From contig CAIYAN010000006.1 of assembly GCA_903924185.1 (NCBI GenBank), positions 1 to 6,841 of the forward strand: a DNA stretch of 6,841 bases. The letters run 5' to 3'. The DNA comes from an uncultured Opitutia bacterium. Lineage in GTDB: Bacteria; Verrucomicrobiota; Verrucomicrobiia; Opitutales; UBA953. Below, one piece after another: positions 1 through 6,841 of this stretch. The translations under genes were made by a program, and so were the position numbers. The notes below the pieces were generated by a model. It made no database searches and was not told the DNA's origin. It worked only from the letters and a program-made list of their open reading frames with translations. How positions within the stretch are numbered: the first letter of the stretch is position 1; the number at the start of each line of letters is the position of its first letter.

Positions 1-1
1 C

Positions 2-3000
2 TCCCGCGACTTATCCGAGGTCTTCACCGCCCTCGAACGTGCCAGTAAGATCGAGGCCTCGACGGCCGCCGACACCCGTTTCCTGCACAGTTTCCGACTC
101 GGCGATTGGGCGCAAATCCGCGCCGAGCTAGGCCAGTTACCACCGGATCTTTCCCGCCGTATCTTCGATAAGATGCTCGCCGACCTCACCGAACGCCAGA
201 AGAGCGGGATGAAGCTCGATGACATCCTCGCCATGGTGGACGCGTTGCCCGGTGAACTTAACGATGCCGAACTGCGTAAGATTGGTGAGCTGCTTTCCAA
301 TAGTGTGCCCGCGAGCGAATCCTTCTGGCTGGCCGAGCGGATGCGCCGCGGGACCGCTAAACTGGGTGGTAAGGACCCCGCTCGCCGCCTGGCCGCTGGC
401 CGCGTCCTGCTCGCCGGGGGCTTCCGGGAATTAGCTTTGGCTTACTTGCCGACCAGCGCGAAGCTCGACGAGATCAAGGATGAGGCGTTGCGCCAAGAGG
501 TCGCCGCCTTCTTGTCCACCGAGCAGGCCAGTGAGTTCGCTCAGCGCGAGCAGATTCAAAAAGTCTGGGACGAAAACGTCGCTATCCTGAACCGCGATAA
601 GGTCAACGATGGGGACAAGACCAGGGCAGCAGGTAACTTAGCCCGCGTCATGACGCAGGTGCAGCCCGCCAACTTGGACAGTTTCTTTCGTGATCTTATT
701 CGCACTAAACCGGATGCCGCGGTCCGCCTCATTGCTGGCCTGCAGCGAAAGATCCAGACCGACGCCCGTTCCGAGCCGGCGACCCGTGTTGAAAACCTGC
801 GTGCCCAGTCCGTCCTCGCAACCCTCGTCGCCAACCATGCCGACGCTTCCGCCAGTCCCTGGAATCCTTTACTCGTCGCCATGGCGGATGAGTGGATGAA
901 TGAAGTCGAGACGACCTTTGCCCAGCGGGCCGCGCTGGCTACTCGCCGGACACGCGGCGGTAACAATAACACGAATGCGATCGAAGCCGAAGAATTGCTC
1001 GGCCTAGCTCCGATGGGTAAGTGGTTGGCGGCCCTCGGCCCCGAAATCCGCGACCGTTTGGACGCGAGCCTTTCGCGGGCAGTGATTGCGAGTGCGAACT
1101 TCGAAGCCGCCGCGGACCTGATCACGGACCTCGCGAAGCGGCATCCTTCCGCCGGGGTCGCCTTGGCGGAGGATTTCCTCTCTGCTTGGGCCCAAGCCCA
1201 TAATCCCTTAGTGCCGGAAGAATTGCGCAAGAAGTATGGCCTCCCTGAGGACGCGCGGATTCCCGTGACGCCCGTCATGATGGAGCGCAACATCAACAGC
1301 CTCGCTAAGATGATGGAGCTCTTTCGGGCGGCCAATATCAAACCCCGTGATCAAGGTAAAGTCGTCGCGGCCTTTGACCTAGCTTATAGCAACGCCGAAG
1401 CCTACAGCGATTCCCACATCAAAAAAGTTTTCGGTTCGGCCGACCAGATGGACGAACAGGTCTTCTTCCTCCTGACCGCCCGCATGCATGCCAACCTATC
1501 GGATCGCTGGCGCCGGCAGGACTTGCAGCGCAACATGCTGACGCGCCGCACTGAGCAGCAGACGTATGAGATGGTCCAGGGCAGCTACAGCTCCCTCGTC
1601 ACGATGATCGGGGCTTGGACCAAGAATAACCCGACCTCCTCCCGCGCGCTGATCTTCGGTGCACAGGTGCTGAATGACTGGTCCGATTTCGAGTACCTAC
1701 AGGAGCTGGCCCCGGTGGACCCTGCTAAGCGGGTAGCCAATATGAAGGAGCGGAGCTTACAGGCCCTGGAGTATTTCCAGAAAGGGGCAGACGCCTACGG
1801 CCGCGAAATTATCCGCAATGGCGGCACGACCCAATCGATCGAGCCTTACTTGGTCTGGTTTAATTCCCTCGTCGGCATTGGTCACAATAACACCGTCAAC
1901 TTGGCTAAGACCGTCAACCGCGCTGGCCTCCAGAAGATTCGGTCCAGCATCCAAGCACTGCCCGGCAAGGCGGCTCAGACGCATATGAACCTCTTGGCCA
2001 AGACCCTGAACGCGCGCCTGACCGATGAGCGCGACCCCTTGCATGAGGATATCAAGTATCGCTACCTCGCCGCGGCCTTGGTGGTCACGAAGGACGACCC
2101 GTTTACGATGGCCCTGCAGAAGCGCGCCACCTACCTCGACGAACTGCTCAGCGAAGTCCGCGTCCAGACCCGCCTCGACGGCCCGAACACGGTCGGCTCT
2201 AATCAAGAGTTTGGTATTTTTGTCAGTGTGATCCACACCGAAGCCATGGGCCGTGTAGCCAAGCTGGGCCAATACCTCACCAACGACGCCTCCGCCACCG
2301 CCGCTAAGAATAAGCGTCGCGGGCCGGCTACGAAGAAGGGTCGCGACGCCCAAGGACCGCGTGATGAGTTCCAGTTCGAACTCGAGGACGCGCTGTCCCC
2401 GTTCTTTGTGGTTCGTTCGATTACCTTCGCCACGCCCGATGTTAAGCCGCGGGCGACCGCCAATCCTGGCTGGGAAGAGACCGTCCTGGCCTACGTGCTG
2501 GTGCGGGCTAAAGATGCCAGCGTCGACAAGGTCCCGCCCGTGAAGCTCGAGTTAAAGTTCATCGACCTCTCGGGTCCGGTCACCGTGCCGGCCGTCTCGG
2601 CGGAGACCCTGTTCAAGGTTTCGCCGACGTCCGGTCCGCGTCCGGCGGGCCGCGTCGAAGTCACGCAGACCCTCGACACGCGTCAGTTTGCCATCAACGG
2701 CCAACTCAACTTGGACATCCATGCGACGGGGACGGGCTTGGTGCCTGACCTCGACGATCTCGTGGACCTCGAGATTGTGAAGCGCGTCGCCGCGGTCCGG
2801 CAGGTCGGTGCGGGTGAAGGCCTGCAAATCAAGGAGCTCAACACGTGGGGCGAGCAGGTCACTCCCCGTTCGGAGCGCCATTGGGTAATTTCTCTGGACG
2901 GCGATAAGATCCGCGCGGCCGACTCAGCCACCGAGGTGCCTTTTGCCCCGCTGAAGAATACGGCCAACGGCGCTATCTGGCGGACCTACGAAGATCAGGA

Positions 3001-3412
3001 CCTCAAAGTCTTGCCTAAGGCTTCGGTCCGCTTGGATCGTCAGCAAGCTTTGCCTGGTACTGGCGCGATCCCGCCGGTTCCAACCAGTCCGTGGTTCTGG
3101 CCTTCGCTGGGCAGCATCGTCGCCTTGCTGGGCCTCGGTCTGTTCTTCGGTCTGCGCAGCGGCCCGAAGGGACCGGTCGCCCCGCTGGCGCGCGATGTCT
3201 TTAAGATGCCGACGGACGTCGACGGCTTTGCGGCCGCGGCCTTCCTCCGTCGCTATGGGGCCAGCCCCCTCATCGCCCTGAATGCTGCTCAGAAGGGTGA
3301 GCTCGGTCAGGATTTAGCCCGCATCCAAGTTGGCTGCTTCAACGGTGCCAGCACCTTGGGCGAGCCCGAGTTGCGCACCATCCTGCAGAAATGGCTTAAG
3401 CAACTCCGCTAA
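2..3412 (+). CDS. Large membrane-anchored helical/beta-rich protein upstream of moxR, 5'-partial
   Basis: I do not recognise this protein by name. The reading frame is open from base 2 with no stop, so the gene begins upstream; the ATG at 173 is most likely an internal methionine. The visible part is 1136 residues. Residues 1 to about 760 read as a long run of amphipathic helices with TPR- or solenoid-like character, broken by an Arg/Gly/Asn-rich stretch at about 315-325. A Lys/Arg-rich linker (about 764-780) leads to a beta-rich region (about 790-1020) resembling periplasmic Ig-like modules. One hydrophobic segment (about 1031-1051) follows, starting with Trp-Phe-Trp, then an 85-residue tail. 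With a signal peptide expected upstream, the bulk would be periplasmic and the tail cytosolic. This end (beta domain, membrane segment, short tail) is BatD-like in architecture, but the protein is far longer than usual BatD and lies before moxR, not after the VWA genes. The gene ends with TAA, 46 bases before moxR. Being a real gene is near certain; the BatD link is inference. Confidence 0.9.
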   Translation, partial: SRDLSEVFTALERASKIEASTAADTRFLHSFRLGDWAQIRAELGQLPPDLSRRIFDKMLADLTERQKSGMKLDDILAMVDALPGELNDAELRKIGELLSNSVPASESFWLAERMRRGTAKLGGKDPARRLAAGRVLLAGGFRELALAYLPTSAKLDEIKDEALRQEVAAFLSTEQASEFAQREQIQKVWDENVAILNRDKVNDGDKTRAAGNLARVMTQVQPANLDSFFRDLIRTKPDAAVRLIAGLQRKIQTDARSEPATRVENLRAQSVLATLVANHADASASPWNPLLVAMADEWMNEVETTFAQRAALATRRTRGGNNNTNAIEAEELLGLAPMGKWLAALGPEIRDRLDASLSRAVIASANFEAAADLITDLAKRHPSAGVALAEDFLSAWAQAHNPLVPEELRKKYGLPEDARIPVTPVMMERNINSLAKMMELFRAANIKPRDQGKVVAAFDLAYSNAEAYSDSHIKKVFGSADQMDEQVFFLLTARMHANLSDRWRRQDLQRNMLTRRTEQQTYEMVQGSYSSLVTMIGAWTKNNPTSSRALIFGAQVLNDWSDFEYLQELAPVDPAKRVANMKERSLQALEYFQKGADAYGREIIRNGGTTQSIEPYLVWFNSLVGIGHNNTVNLAKTVNRAGLQKIRSSIQALPGKAAQTHMNLLAKTLNARLTDERDPLHEDIKYRYLAAALVVTKDDPFTMALQKRATYLDELLSEVRVQTRLDGPNTVGSNQEFGIFVSVIHTEAMGRVAKLGQYLTNDASATAAKNKRRGPATKKGRDAQGPRDEFQFELEDALSPFFVVRSITFATPDVKPRATANPGWEETVLAYVLVRAKDASVDKVPPVKLELKFIDLSGPVTVPAVSAETLFKVSPTSGPRPAGRVEVTQTLDTRQFAINGQLNLDIHATGTGLVPDLDDLVDLEIVKRVAAVRQVGAGEGLQIKELNTWGEQVTPRSERHWVISLDGDKIRAADSATEVPFAPLKNTANGAIWRTYEDQDLKVLPKASVRLDRQQALPGTGAIPPVPTSPWFWPSLGSIVALLGLGLFFGLRSGPKGPVAPLARDVFKMPTDVDGFAAAAFLRRYGASPLIALNAAQKGELGQDLARIQVGCFNGASTLGEPELRTILQKWLKQLR

Positions 3413-3458
3413 GCCCTAATCCATCCTCAGACCCTTTAACCCCTTACCTCTTAAACTC
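3413..3458 (+). other. Short pyrimidine-rich spacer and leader before moxR
   Basis: This 46-base gap is mostly C and T and contains no inverted repeat able to form a terminator hairpin. It also has no purine-rich Shine-Dalgarno box in front of the moxR ATG. This suggests that transcription reads through from the upstream gene and that moxR translation starts without SD pairing, perhaps with help from ribosomal protein S1. No convincing -35/-10 pair is visible here. Confidence 0.45.
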
Positions 3459-4436
3459 ATGTCCTCTACTCAATCCTCCCAACAGTTTGTCGCAGCCGTT
3501 CGTGAACGCGTCGGTTTGGTCGTCGTCGGCCAAGACGTCGTCGTTGAACGCGTGATGATCGCGCTCCTCACGGGCGGCCACCTGCTTCTGCAAGGTATGC
3601 CAGGCCTCGCGAAGACGCTTCTCGTCAATACCGTCGCCAAGGCCATCCACCTCGATTTCAAGCGCATTCAATTCACCGTGGATATGTTGCCGTCGGACAT
3701 TCTGGGCTCCGAAGTCGTCGACCTAAAGACGGGCGAGTTCCGTATTCACCGCGGCCCGGTCTTCACGAACCTTTTGCTGGCGGACGAAATTAATCGCGCC
3801 GCTCCGAAGGTCCAGGGCGCCATGCTGGAAGCCATGCAAGAGCGTAAGGTCACCCTGGGTGGCCAGAGTATGAAACTCCCGACGCCTTTCCTCGTCATCG
3901 CGACGCAGAATCCGGTCGAACAGTCCGGCACGTTTGAGTTACCTGAAGCGCAGTTGGACCGGTTTATGCTTCTCCACCGCCTCGGTTACCCGGGCCGCGA
4001 CGAGGAGCAGGACATCCTGCGTCGTCAGCTAAGCATGGGGCTCCGCAAGGAAGAGGGTGGGGCCGTGCCGAAGACCGCCTTCGACATGATTGATGGTTCG
4101 CCAGTCGGGACCGCGACCGACCTCGTCGCCGCGATGGAATCCGTCCAGCAGGTCCACGTCAGCGAAGTATTCCTGAAGCACTCCGTCGAGCTCGTCCGCC
4201 GAACGCGCGAATCCAAGCTCCTCGACTTCGGTTGTTCGCCGCGCGCTGGCTTGGCGCTGGTCAATGCGGCTCGTGCCCGCGCAGTCATCCATGGCCGCGA
4301 CTACGTCACGCCGGAAGACCTCTTTGACCTCGCGGAAGACATTGTCCTTCACCGTATCCGTGTGAGCTACGAAGCCTCGGCCGCGGGTCACACGGGCCCG
4401 AAGGTACTGCAAGGCATCTTGGCTGGCCTCGGCTGA
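3459..4436 (+). CDS. moxR: MoxR-family AAA+ ATPase
   Basis: A complete 325-residue cytosolic ATPase of the MoxR family, whose members are thought to act as chaperones that remodel or load cofactors into VWA-type partners. The Walker A loop is GMPGLAKT (residues 46-53), the Walker B core is LLLADEINR (105-113), and sensor 1 lies in ATQNP (148-152). The family box LPEAQLDRF is at 161-169. The C-terminal lid carries SPR (260-262, sensor-2 Arg262), followed by GRDYVTPEDL (279-288). Phe72-Thr-Val-Asp-Met-Leu-Pro-Ser-Asp matches the conserved strand after Walker A. The length is typical and all ATPase motifs appear intact. The ATG at 3459 fits the usual N-terminal length (about 45 residues before Walker A), although no SD box precedes it. 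It is followed after 34 bases by a DUF58 gene, the standard partner of this family. Family assignment is very secure; the substrate is unknown. Confidence 0.97.
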   Translation: MSSTQSSQQFVAAVRERVGLVVVGQDVVVERVMIALLTGGHLLLQGMPGLAKTLLVNTVAKAIHLDFKRIQFTVDMLPSDILGSEVVDLKTGEFRIHRGPVFTNLLLADEINRAAPKVQGAMLEAMQERKVTLGGQSMKLPTPFLVIATQNPVEQSGTFELPEAQLDRFMLLHRLGYPGRDEEQDILRRQLSMGLRKEEGGAVPKTAFDMIDGSPVGTATDLVAAMESVQQVHVSEVFLKHSVELVRRTRESKLLDFGCSPRAGLALVNAARARAVIHGRDYVTPEDLFDLAEDIVLHRIRVSYEASAAGHTGPKVLQGILAGLG

Positions 4437-4470
4437 GCCCGTTCCGGCGGTTTCTCCCCTCACTCCGAAC
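4437..4470 (+). other. Short spacer before the DUF58 gene, no SD box
   Basis: This 34-base gap lacks a terminator-like hairpin. The roughly 15 bases just before the ATG at 4471 are C/T-rich and contain no GGAG/AGGA element, as in the moxR leader. Read-through from moxR is likely. Confidence 0.4.
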
Positions 4471-5334
4471 ATGCGTCGCCAAGCCGTCCTCGCCCACGAT
4501 CCCGTTGATTCTCGGGATTTTGAGGTAGCCGTTAAGCAACTGGCTAACAGCCTGCGCTTCGGTCAGGAGCAATCGGTCTTCCATGGCGCCGGCTTGGAGT
4601 TTGCGCAGTCCCGTCCTTACGTCACAGGCGATTCGGTGAAGTACATCGACTGGAAACTCTCTGCGCGCATGCGGAAGCTCTTCGTTAAGGAATACGAGGA
4701 GCCCAAGCAGGTGCCGTTGTATCTCCTCGTCGACACCTCCGCTTCAATGTGCGTGTCCTCACAGACGCTCAGTAAGTATGCTTGGGCCGTACGCATCGCT
4801 GCGGGCATCGGTCTGGCCGCGCAGGGCAATGTCACACCAGTCGGTTTGCTGGGTTGTGGTGCCCGCGAATTACACATCCGCCCGACGCTTTCGCGTTCTA
4901 CGGTTTTGGAATGGTCGCACCAGTTACGTCAGCATGATTTCCGGGAAGCTACCTCGCTGGCGAAACGTGCCCGCGAACTCTCACCCTCCCTGACGCGGCG
5001 CACGACTGTCATCGTGCTGAGTGACCTCCACGACCCTGGCTCCTTGGAGGCCTTGCAGGTGATAGCCCAGCGCAATGACTGCGTGGCGTTGCACCTCGAG
5101 GATCCGGCCGAACGTGGCGTGCGCGGTTCGGGGTTCTTCCGTGGCGTCGAAGCCGAGTCCGGCGAGGCCTTCATCGGGCGCGGCGGTCGCCCCTTCGTGG
5201 ACACCTCTGCGTGGAAGGCCGAGCTCAGCCGCTTTGCCATCGACTACCTTCACCTGCGTACGGACCGTCCCATCCTGGCACCGCTCGCGCATTTCCTTCA
5301 GCACCGTGGCCAGTCGGCTCGGAGCGTCCGCTGA
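4471..5334 (+). CDS. DUF58 domain protein (VWA-like, MoxR partner)
   Basis: A complete 287-residue protein of the DUF58 family, which is normally encoded next to moxR and has a VWA-like fold. The signature block is clear: GAGLEF (39-44), RPYVTGD (48-54), YIDWKLSAR (58-66) and VKEYEE (72-77). The MIDAS-like motif DTSAS (88-92) lies on the next strand. A second acidic position, Asp185 in VLSDLHD (182-188), fits the late MIDAS aspartate. Thr161 might supply the middle threonine, but the usual Gly-Gly-Thr setting is absent. There is no N-terminal membrane segment, so it is predicted to be cytosolic, as in the short DUF58 subtype found in Bat-type operons. The start at 4471 leaves about 38 residues before the signature block, which is normal. 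The gene stops two bases before the next start. The role is inferred: a partner or adaptor of the MoxR ATPase. Confidence 0.96.
   Translation: MRRQAVLAHDPVDSRDFEVAVKQLANSLRFGQEQSVFHGAGLEFAQSRPYVTGDSVKYIDWKLSARMRKLFVKEYEEPKQVPLYLLVDTSASMCVSSQTLSKYAWAVRIAAGIGLAAQGNVTPVGLLGCGARELHIRPTLSRSTVLEWSHQLRQHDFREATSLAKRARELSPSLTRRTTVIVLSDLHDPGSLEALQVIAQRNDCVALHLEDPAERGVRGSGFFRGVEAESGEAFIGRGGRPFVDTSAWKAELSRFAIDYLHLRTDRPILAPLAHFLQHRGQSARSVR
5321..5324 (+). promoter_or_regulatory. Possible weak Shine-Dalgarno (GGAG) for the gene at 5337
   Basis: GGAG lies inside the end of the DUF58 gene, with 12 bases between it and the ATG at 5337. That spacing is longer than ideal, so it may help only weakly. Translational coupling from the stop codon two bases upstream of the ATG is an equally good explanation. 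Confidence 0.3.
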
Positions 5335-5336
5335 TC

Positions 5337-6176
5337 ATGTCCGCTGTACTTTCATTCTTTCGACGCCGCTGGGTCCGTTGGGCCTGCCTGGCGCTCGTCG
5401 TGGTCTTGCCCTTGGCCTGGTGGCTGACGCGTGAGGATGACCTCTTGAATGTCCCTCTGGGCGTCGAGCAGGCTGCTATCATTACCTATGGGGGTCCGGA
5501 ACTCGTCGTGAAGCCCTTTAAGTGGGGCGTCGCGGTGAATGTCCGTATCGCCCAAGTCACGGGTGCGCCGGGTGGCCGCGTCTACGACGTCCGCTACTTG
5601 GTGAACCGCGAGGGTGACTACGACCTGCGTGACTACTTGGCCAGCGCGAGCGGCGTCATCCCTGAAGGCTTGCCTGTATTTAAGTTCCACGGTGACCCCA
5701 AGATGTCGAAGGAGCTCGAAGCGCGCATTAAGGAGACCGAACTAGTCGGTGTGCAGGTCGGTGGGCGTTACTTCACCAAATTGACCATCCTCGGCTGCGT
5801 TTGGTTGGCCTGTCTTTACCCGATTATCTTCTGGGGTCGGCCGAAGCGCTTGGCGCTGGCTCCGGTCATCCCGCCTTTGACGGAAGCCCAAGAACTCCAT
5901 GGCCTTTTAGCGCAGCTCCGCGCGGGCTCGCTGGGCCCTGCTGGGCAAGCCCGCATGGAGATGATCCTGCTCCGCTGTTGGCGGGCCGGGCTCTTGCGCA
6001 CCGATGCACCCATGCATGAGGTGCTAGCTGCCGTGGCGAAAGATGGCCGCACCGCGGAAGACCTCCGTCGCCTACAGGCCTGGCTCTACCGCCGCGACTC
6101 GGTCGTGACGGTGGAAGAAATTGCCACCCTGGTCGCCCCCCATGCCCAGGAGCCCGCGAGCTCTATCGTTCGATGA
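5337..6176 (+). CDS. Unrecognised protein with two membrane segments and a cytosolic tail, in the usual DUF4381 position
   Basis: A 279-residue protein that I cannot assign to a named family. An Arg-rich N-terminus (Arg9, 10, 11, 14) precedes membrane segment 1 (about 14-30). A predicted periplasmic domain of about 115 residues, rich in short beta strands, follows (about 31-147). Membrane segment 2 (about 149-166) is followed by Arg/Lys (168-171). The charges favour both termini in the cytosol. The C-terminal part (180-279) is helical. It includes LLRCWRAGLL (211-220) and EDLRRLQAWLY (241-251), which resembles the tail of the large protein at the window start. I chose the ATG at 5337 because it follows the DUF58 stop by two bases; longer readings from 5211 would overlap the conserved DUF58 frame with a Pro-rich, unlikely N-terminus. 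Many related operons carry a DUF4381 gene here. This protein is longer and has one extra membrane segment, so it is either a diverged relative or a replacement. Confidence 0.88.
   Translation: MSAVLSFFRRRWVRWACLALVVVLPLAWWLTREDDLLNVPLGVEQAAIITYGGPELVVKPFKWGVAVNVRIAQVTGAPGGRVYDVRYLVNREGDYDLRDYLASASGVIPEGLPVFKFHGDPKMSKELEARIKETELVGVQVGGRYFTKLTILGCVWLACLYPIIFWGRPKRLALAPVIPPLTEAQELHGLLAQLRAGSLGPAGQARMEMILLRCWRAGLLRTDAPMHEVLAAVAKDGRTAEDLRRLQAWLYRRDSVVTVEEIATLVAPHAQEPASSIVR
6173..6176 (+). promoter_or_regulatory. ATGA stop/start overlap (translational coupling)
   Basis: The ATG of the VWA gene (6173-6175) overlaps the TGA stop (6174-6176) of the preceding gene. The nearest AGGAG (6148-6152) is 20 bases from the ATG and so is too far to be a normal ribosome site. 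Re-initiation by ribosomes finishing the upstream gene is the likely mode, which would keep the two membrane proteins in fixed proportion. Confidence 0.7.
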
Positions 6177-6841
6177 CCTTCCTTTACCCTAAGCTTTTGG
6201 CGCTCCTCGCCATCCCCGTCATCCTCGCCTTTTGGGAATGGGTCCGTCCTGGGCAGCCGCTGGCGATGCCGTTTGACCATGCTAAGGTCGGCCGCGGACG
6301 CTTTTGGCAGTTTCTTATCAATAGTGCGAACTGCTTGCCATCCTGTCTGCTCGCCGTGGCGATTCTGTTCTTAGCTCACCCGGTTATTTTCAATCCACCC
6401 GAAGTGGAACGTCAGCTCACCAACGTCCAGATTGTCTTGGACACCTCGGGGAGCATGAAGTCGCCGCACGGCCCGCAGACCAAGGGTGTGAACTCGCGTT
6501 TCGATTCGGCGATGGCTTCCATCGAGCAGTTCTTGCACTACCGCAAGGGTGATGCCTTCGGCCTCACCGTCTTCTCGCGTAATTTCGTGCACTGGGTGCC
6601 GTTGACACAGGACACCGAAGCCATCGTCTTGGCCCGACCCTTCATCGCTCCTTACGTCTTCCCCGATGAGTTCTGGGGCAATACCTTCATCGGTAAGGCC
6701 CTCTACGGAGCGGCAGAACTCCTCGATCAAGCCAAGACCGGCGATCGCATGATCATTCTCCTGACGGATGGCTTGAGCAGTGACATTATCCCGCCCAAGG
6801 ACAGTGCGATTATCGCCGACCTCCAAGCAAAGCGCATTAAA
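6173..6841 (+). CDS. BatA/BatB-like VWA membrane protein, 3'-partial
   Basis: The first 223 residues of a VWA protein that runs past the window end. Two hydrophobic segments (about 7-23 and 55-73) flank a short loop with Arg25, Lys38, Arg41 and Arg43. By the positive-inside rule the loop is cytosolic, so the VWA domain should face the periplasm. The VWA domain starts at about residue 85. The MIDAS metal site is complete so far: DTSGS (90-94), Thr171 in GNTFIGKAL, and Asp199 in LLTDG. It should therefore bind a divalent cation and a protein ligand. The layout (two N-terminal membrane segments, then VWA) matches BatA/BatB proteins, which usually also have a C-terminal membrane segment, outside this window. 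The start at 6173 overlaps the previous stop and gives the short hydrophobic N-terminus usual for the family. Its place as the first VWA gene after DUF58 favours BatA over BatB. Confidence 0.94.
   Translation, partial: MTFLYPKLLALLAIPVILAFWEWVRPGQPLAMPFDHAKVGRGRFWQFLINSANCLPSCLLAVAILFLAHPVIFNPPEVERQLTNVQIVLDTSGSMKSPHGPQTKGVNSRFDSAMASIEQFLHYRKGDAFGLTVFSRNFVHWVPLTQDTEAIVLARPFIAPYVFPDEFWGNTFIGKALYGAAELLDQAKTGDRMIILLTDGLSSDIIPPKDSAIIADLQAKRIK

Noticed and set aside
173..175. ATG at 173 as the start of the large gene.
   Set aside because: The frame stays open to the window edge, the upstream codons look like the same helical protein, and the protein would lack the signal peptide expected for its membrane layout.
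556..1341. A 261-codon open frame on the minus strand.
   Set aside because: It lies wholly inside the large + strand gene, reads as Arg/Ser/Ala-rich low-complexity protein with no motif, and is explained by GC-rich codon structure.
1757..2353. A 198-codon open frame on the minus strand with Gly- and Val-rich stretches.
   Set aside because: It is complementary to the helical part of the large gene, has no recognisable domain and no own regulatory signals; it is a shadow frame.
3594..3617. Walker A loop with Ala before the Lys (GLAKT) as a damaged ATPase site.
   Set aside because: This variant is common in the MoxR family, and Walker B, sensor 1 and sensor 2 are intact.
4420..4450. GGCT/AGCC inverted repeat around the moxR stop as a terminator.
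   Set aside because: The loop would be a single base, there is no T-run, and the next gene starts within 34 bases.
5211..5336. Upstream start at 5211 for the fourth gene.
   Set aside because: It would overlap the DUF58 gene by over 120 bases and add a Pro/Ser-rich stretch before the Arg-rich start and membrane segment; the ATG at 5337 is better placed.
6371..6826. A 151-codon open frame on the minus strand.
   Set aside because: The opposite strand encodes a VWA domain with all MIDAS motifs in place, so this frame is a shadow.

Overview
The window holds five protein genes, all on the + strand and almost back to back. They form the front part of a MoxR / DUF58 / VWA ('Bat', aerotolerance-type) operon. 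The base composition is GC-rich. The window opens inside a very long gene and closes inside a VWA gene, so the operon continues at both ends. The proteins look like those of a Gram-negative bacterium with a periplasm. The gene order, the long helical anchored protein and the weak or absent Shine-Dalgarno (SD) sequences make me lean towards the Verrucomicrobiota/Planctomycetota group. That assignment comes from general impression, not from a marker gene, and is tentative.

Layout: (1) 2-3412 is the 3' part (1136 residues) of a large protein. It has a long alpha-helical region, then a beta-rich region, one membrane segment near the C-terminus and a short cytosolic tail. (2) 3459-4436 is a complete MoxR-family AAA+ ATPase. 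(3) 4471-5334 is a complete soluble DUF58 protein. (4) 5337-6176 is an unrecognised protein with two membrane segments and a cytosolic C-terminal domain. It occupies the place where a DUF4381 protein often sits in such operons. (5) 6173 to the window end is the N-terminal 223 residues of a BatA/BatB-like VWA protein with an intact metal-binding MIDAS site.

How they may work together: MoxR ATPases are thought to act as chaperones with VWA-type partners. Here the ATPase and DUF58 protein would be cytosolic. Three membrane proteins (genes 1, 4 and 5) would present large domains to the periplasm. Genes 1 and 4 also carry cytosolic tails that look alike over 26 residues and recall the end of BatD proteins, so both could dock to the same cytosolic partner. 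The close spacing (46, 34 and 2 bases, then a 4-base overlap) and the absence of any visible terminator support one transcript.

No RNA gene, mobile element, CRISPR array, long repeat or convincing promoter was seen. The core of the system belongs to a known family. The least described parts are genes 1 and 4.
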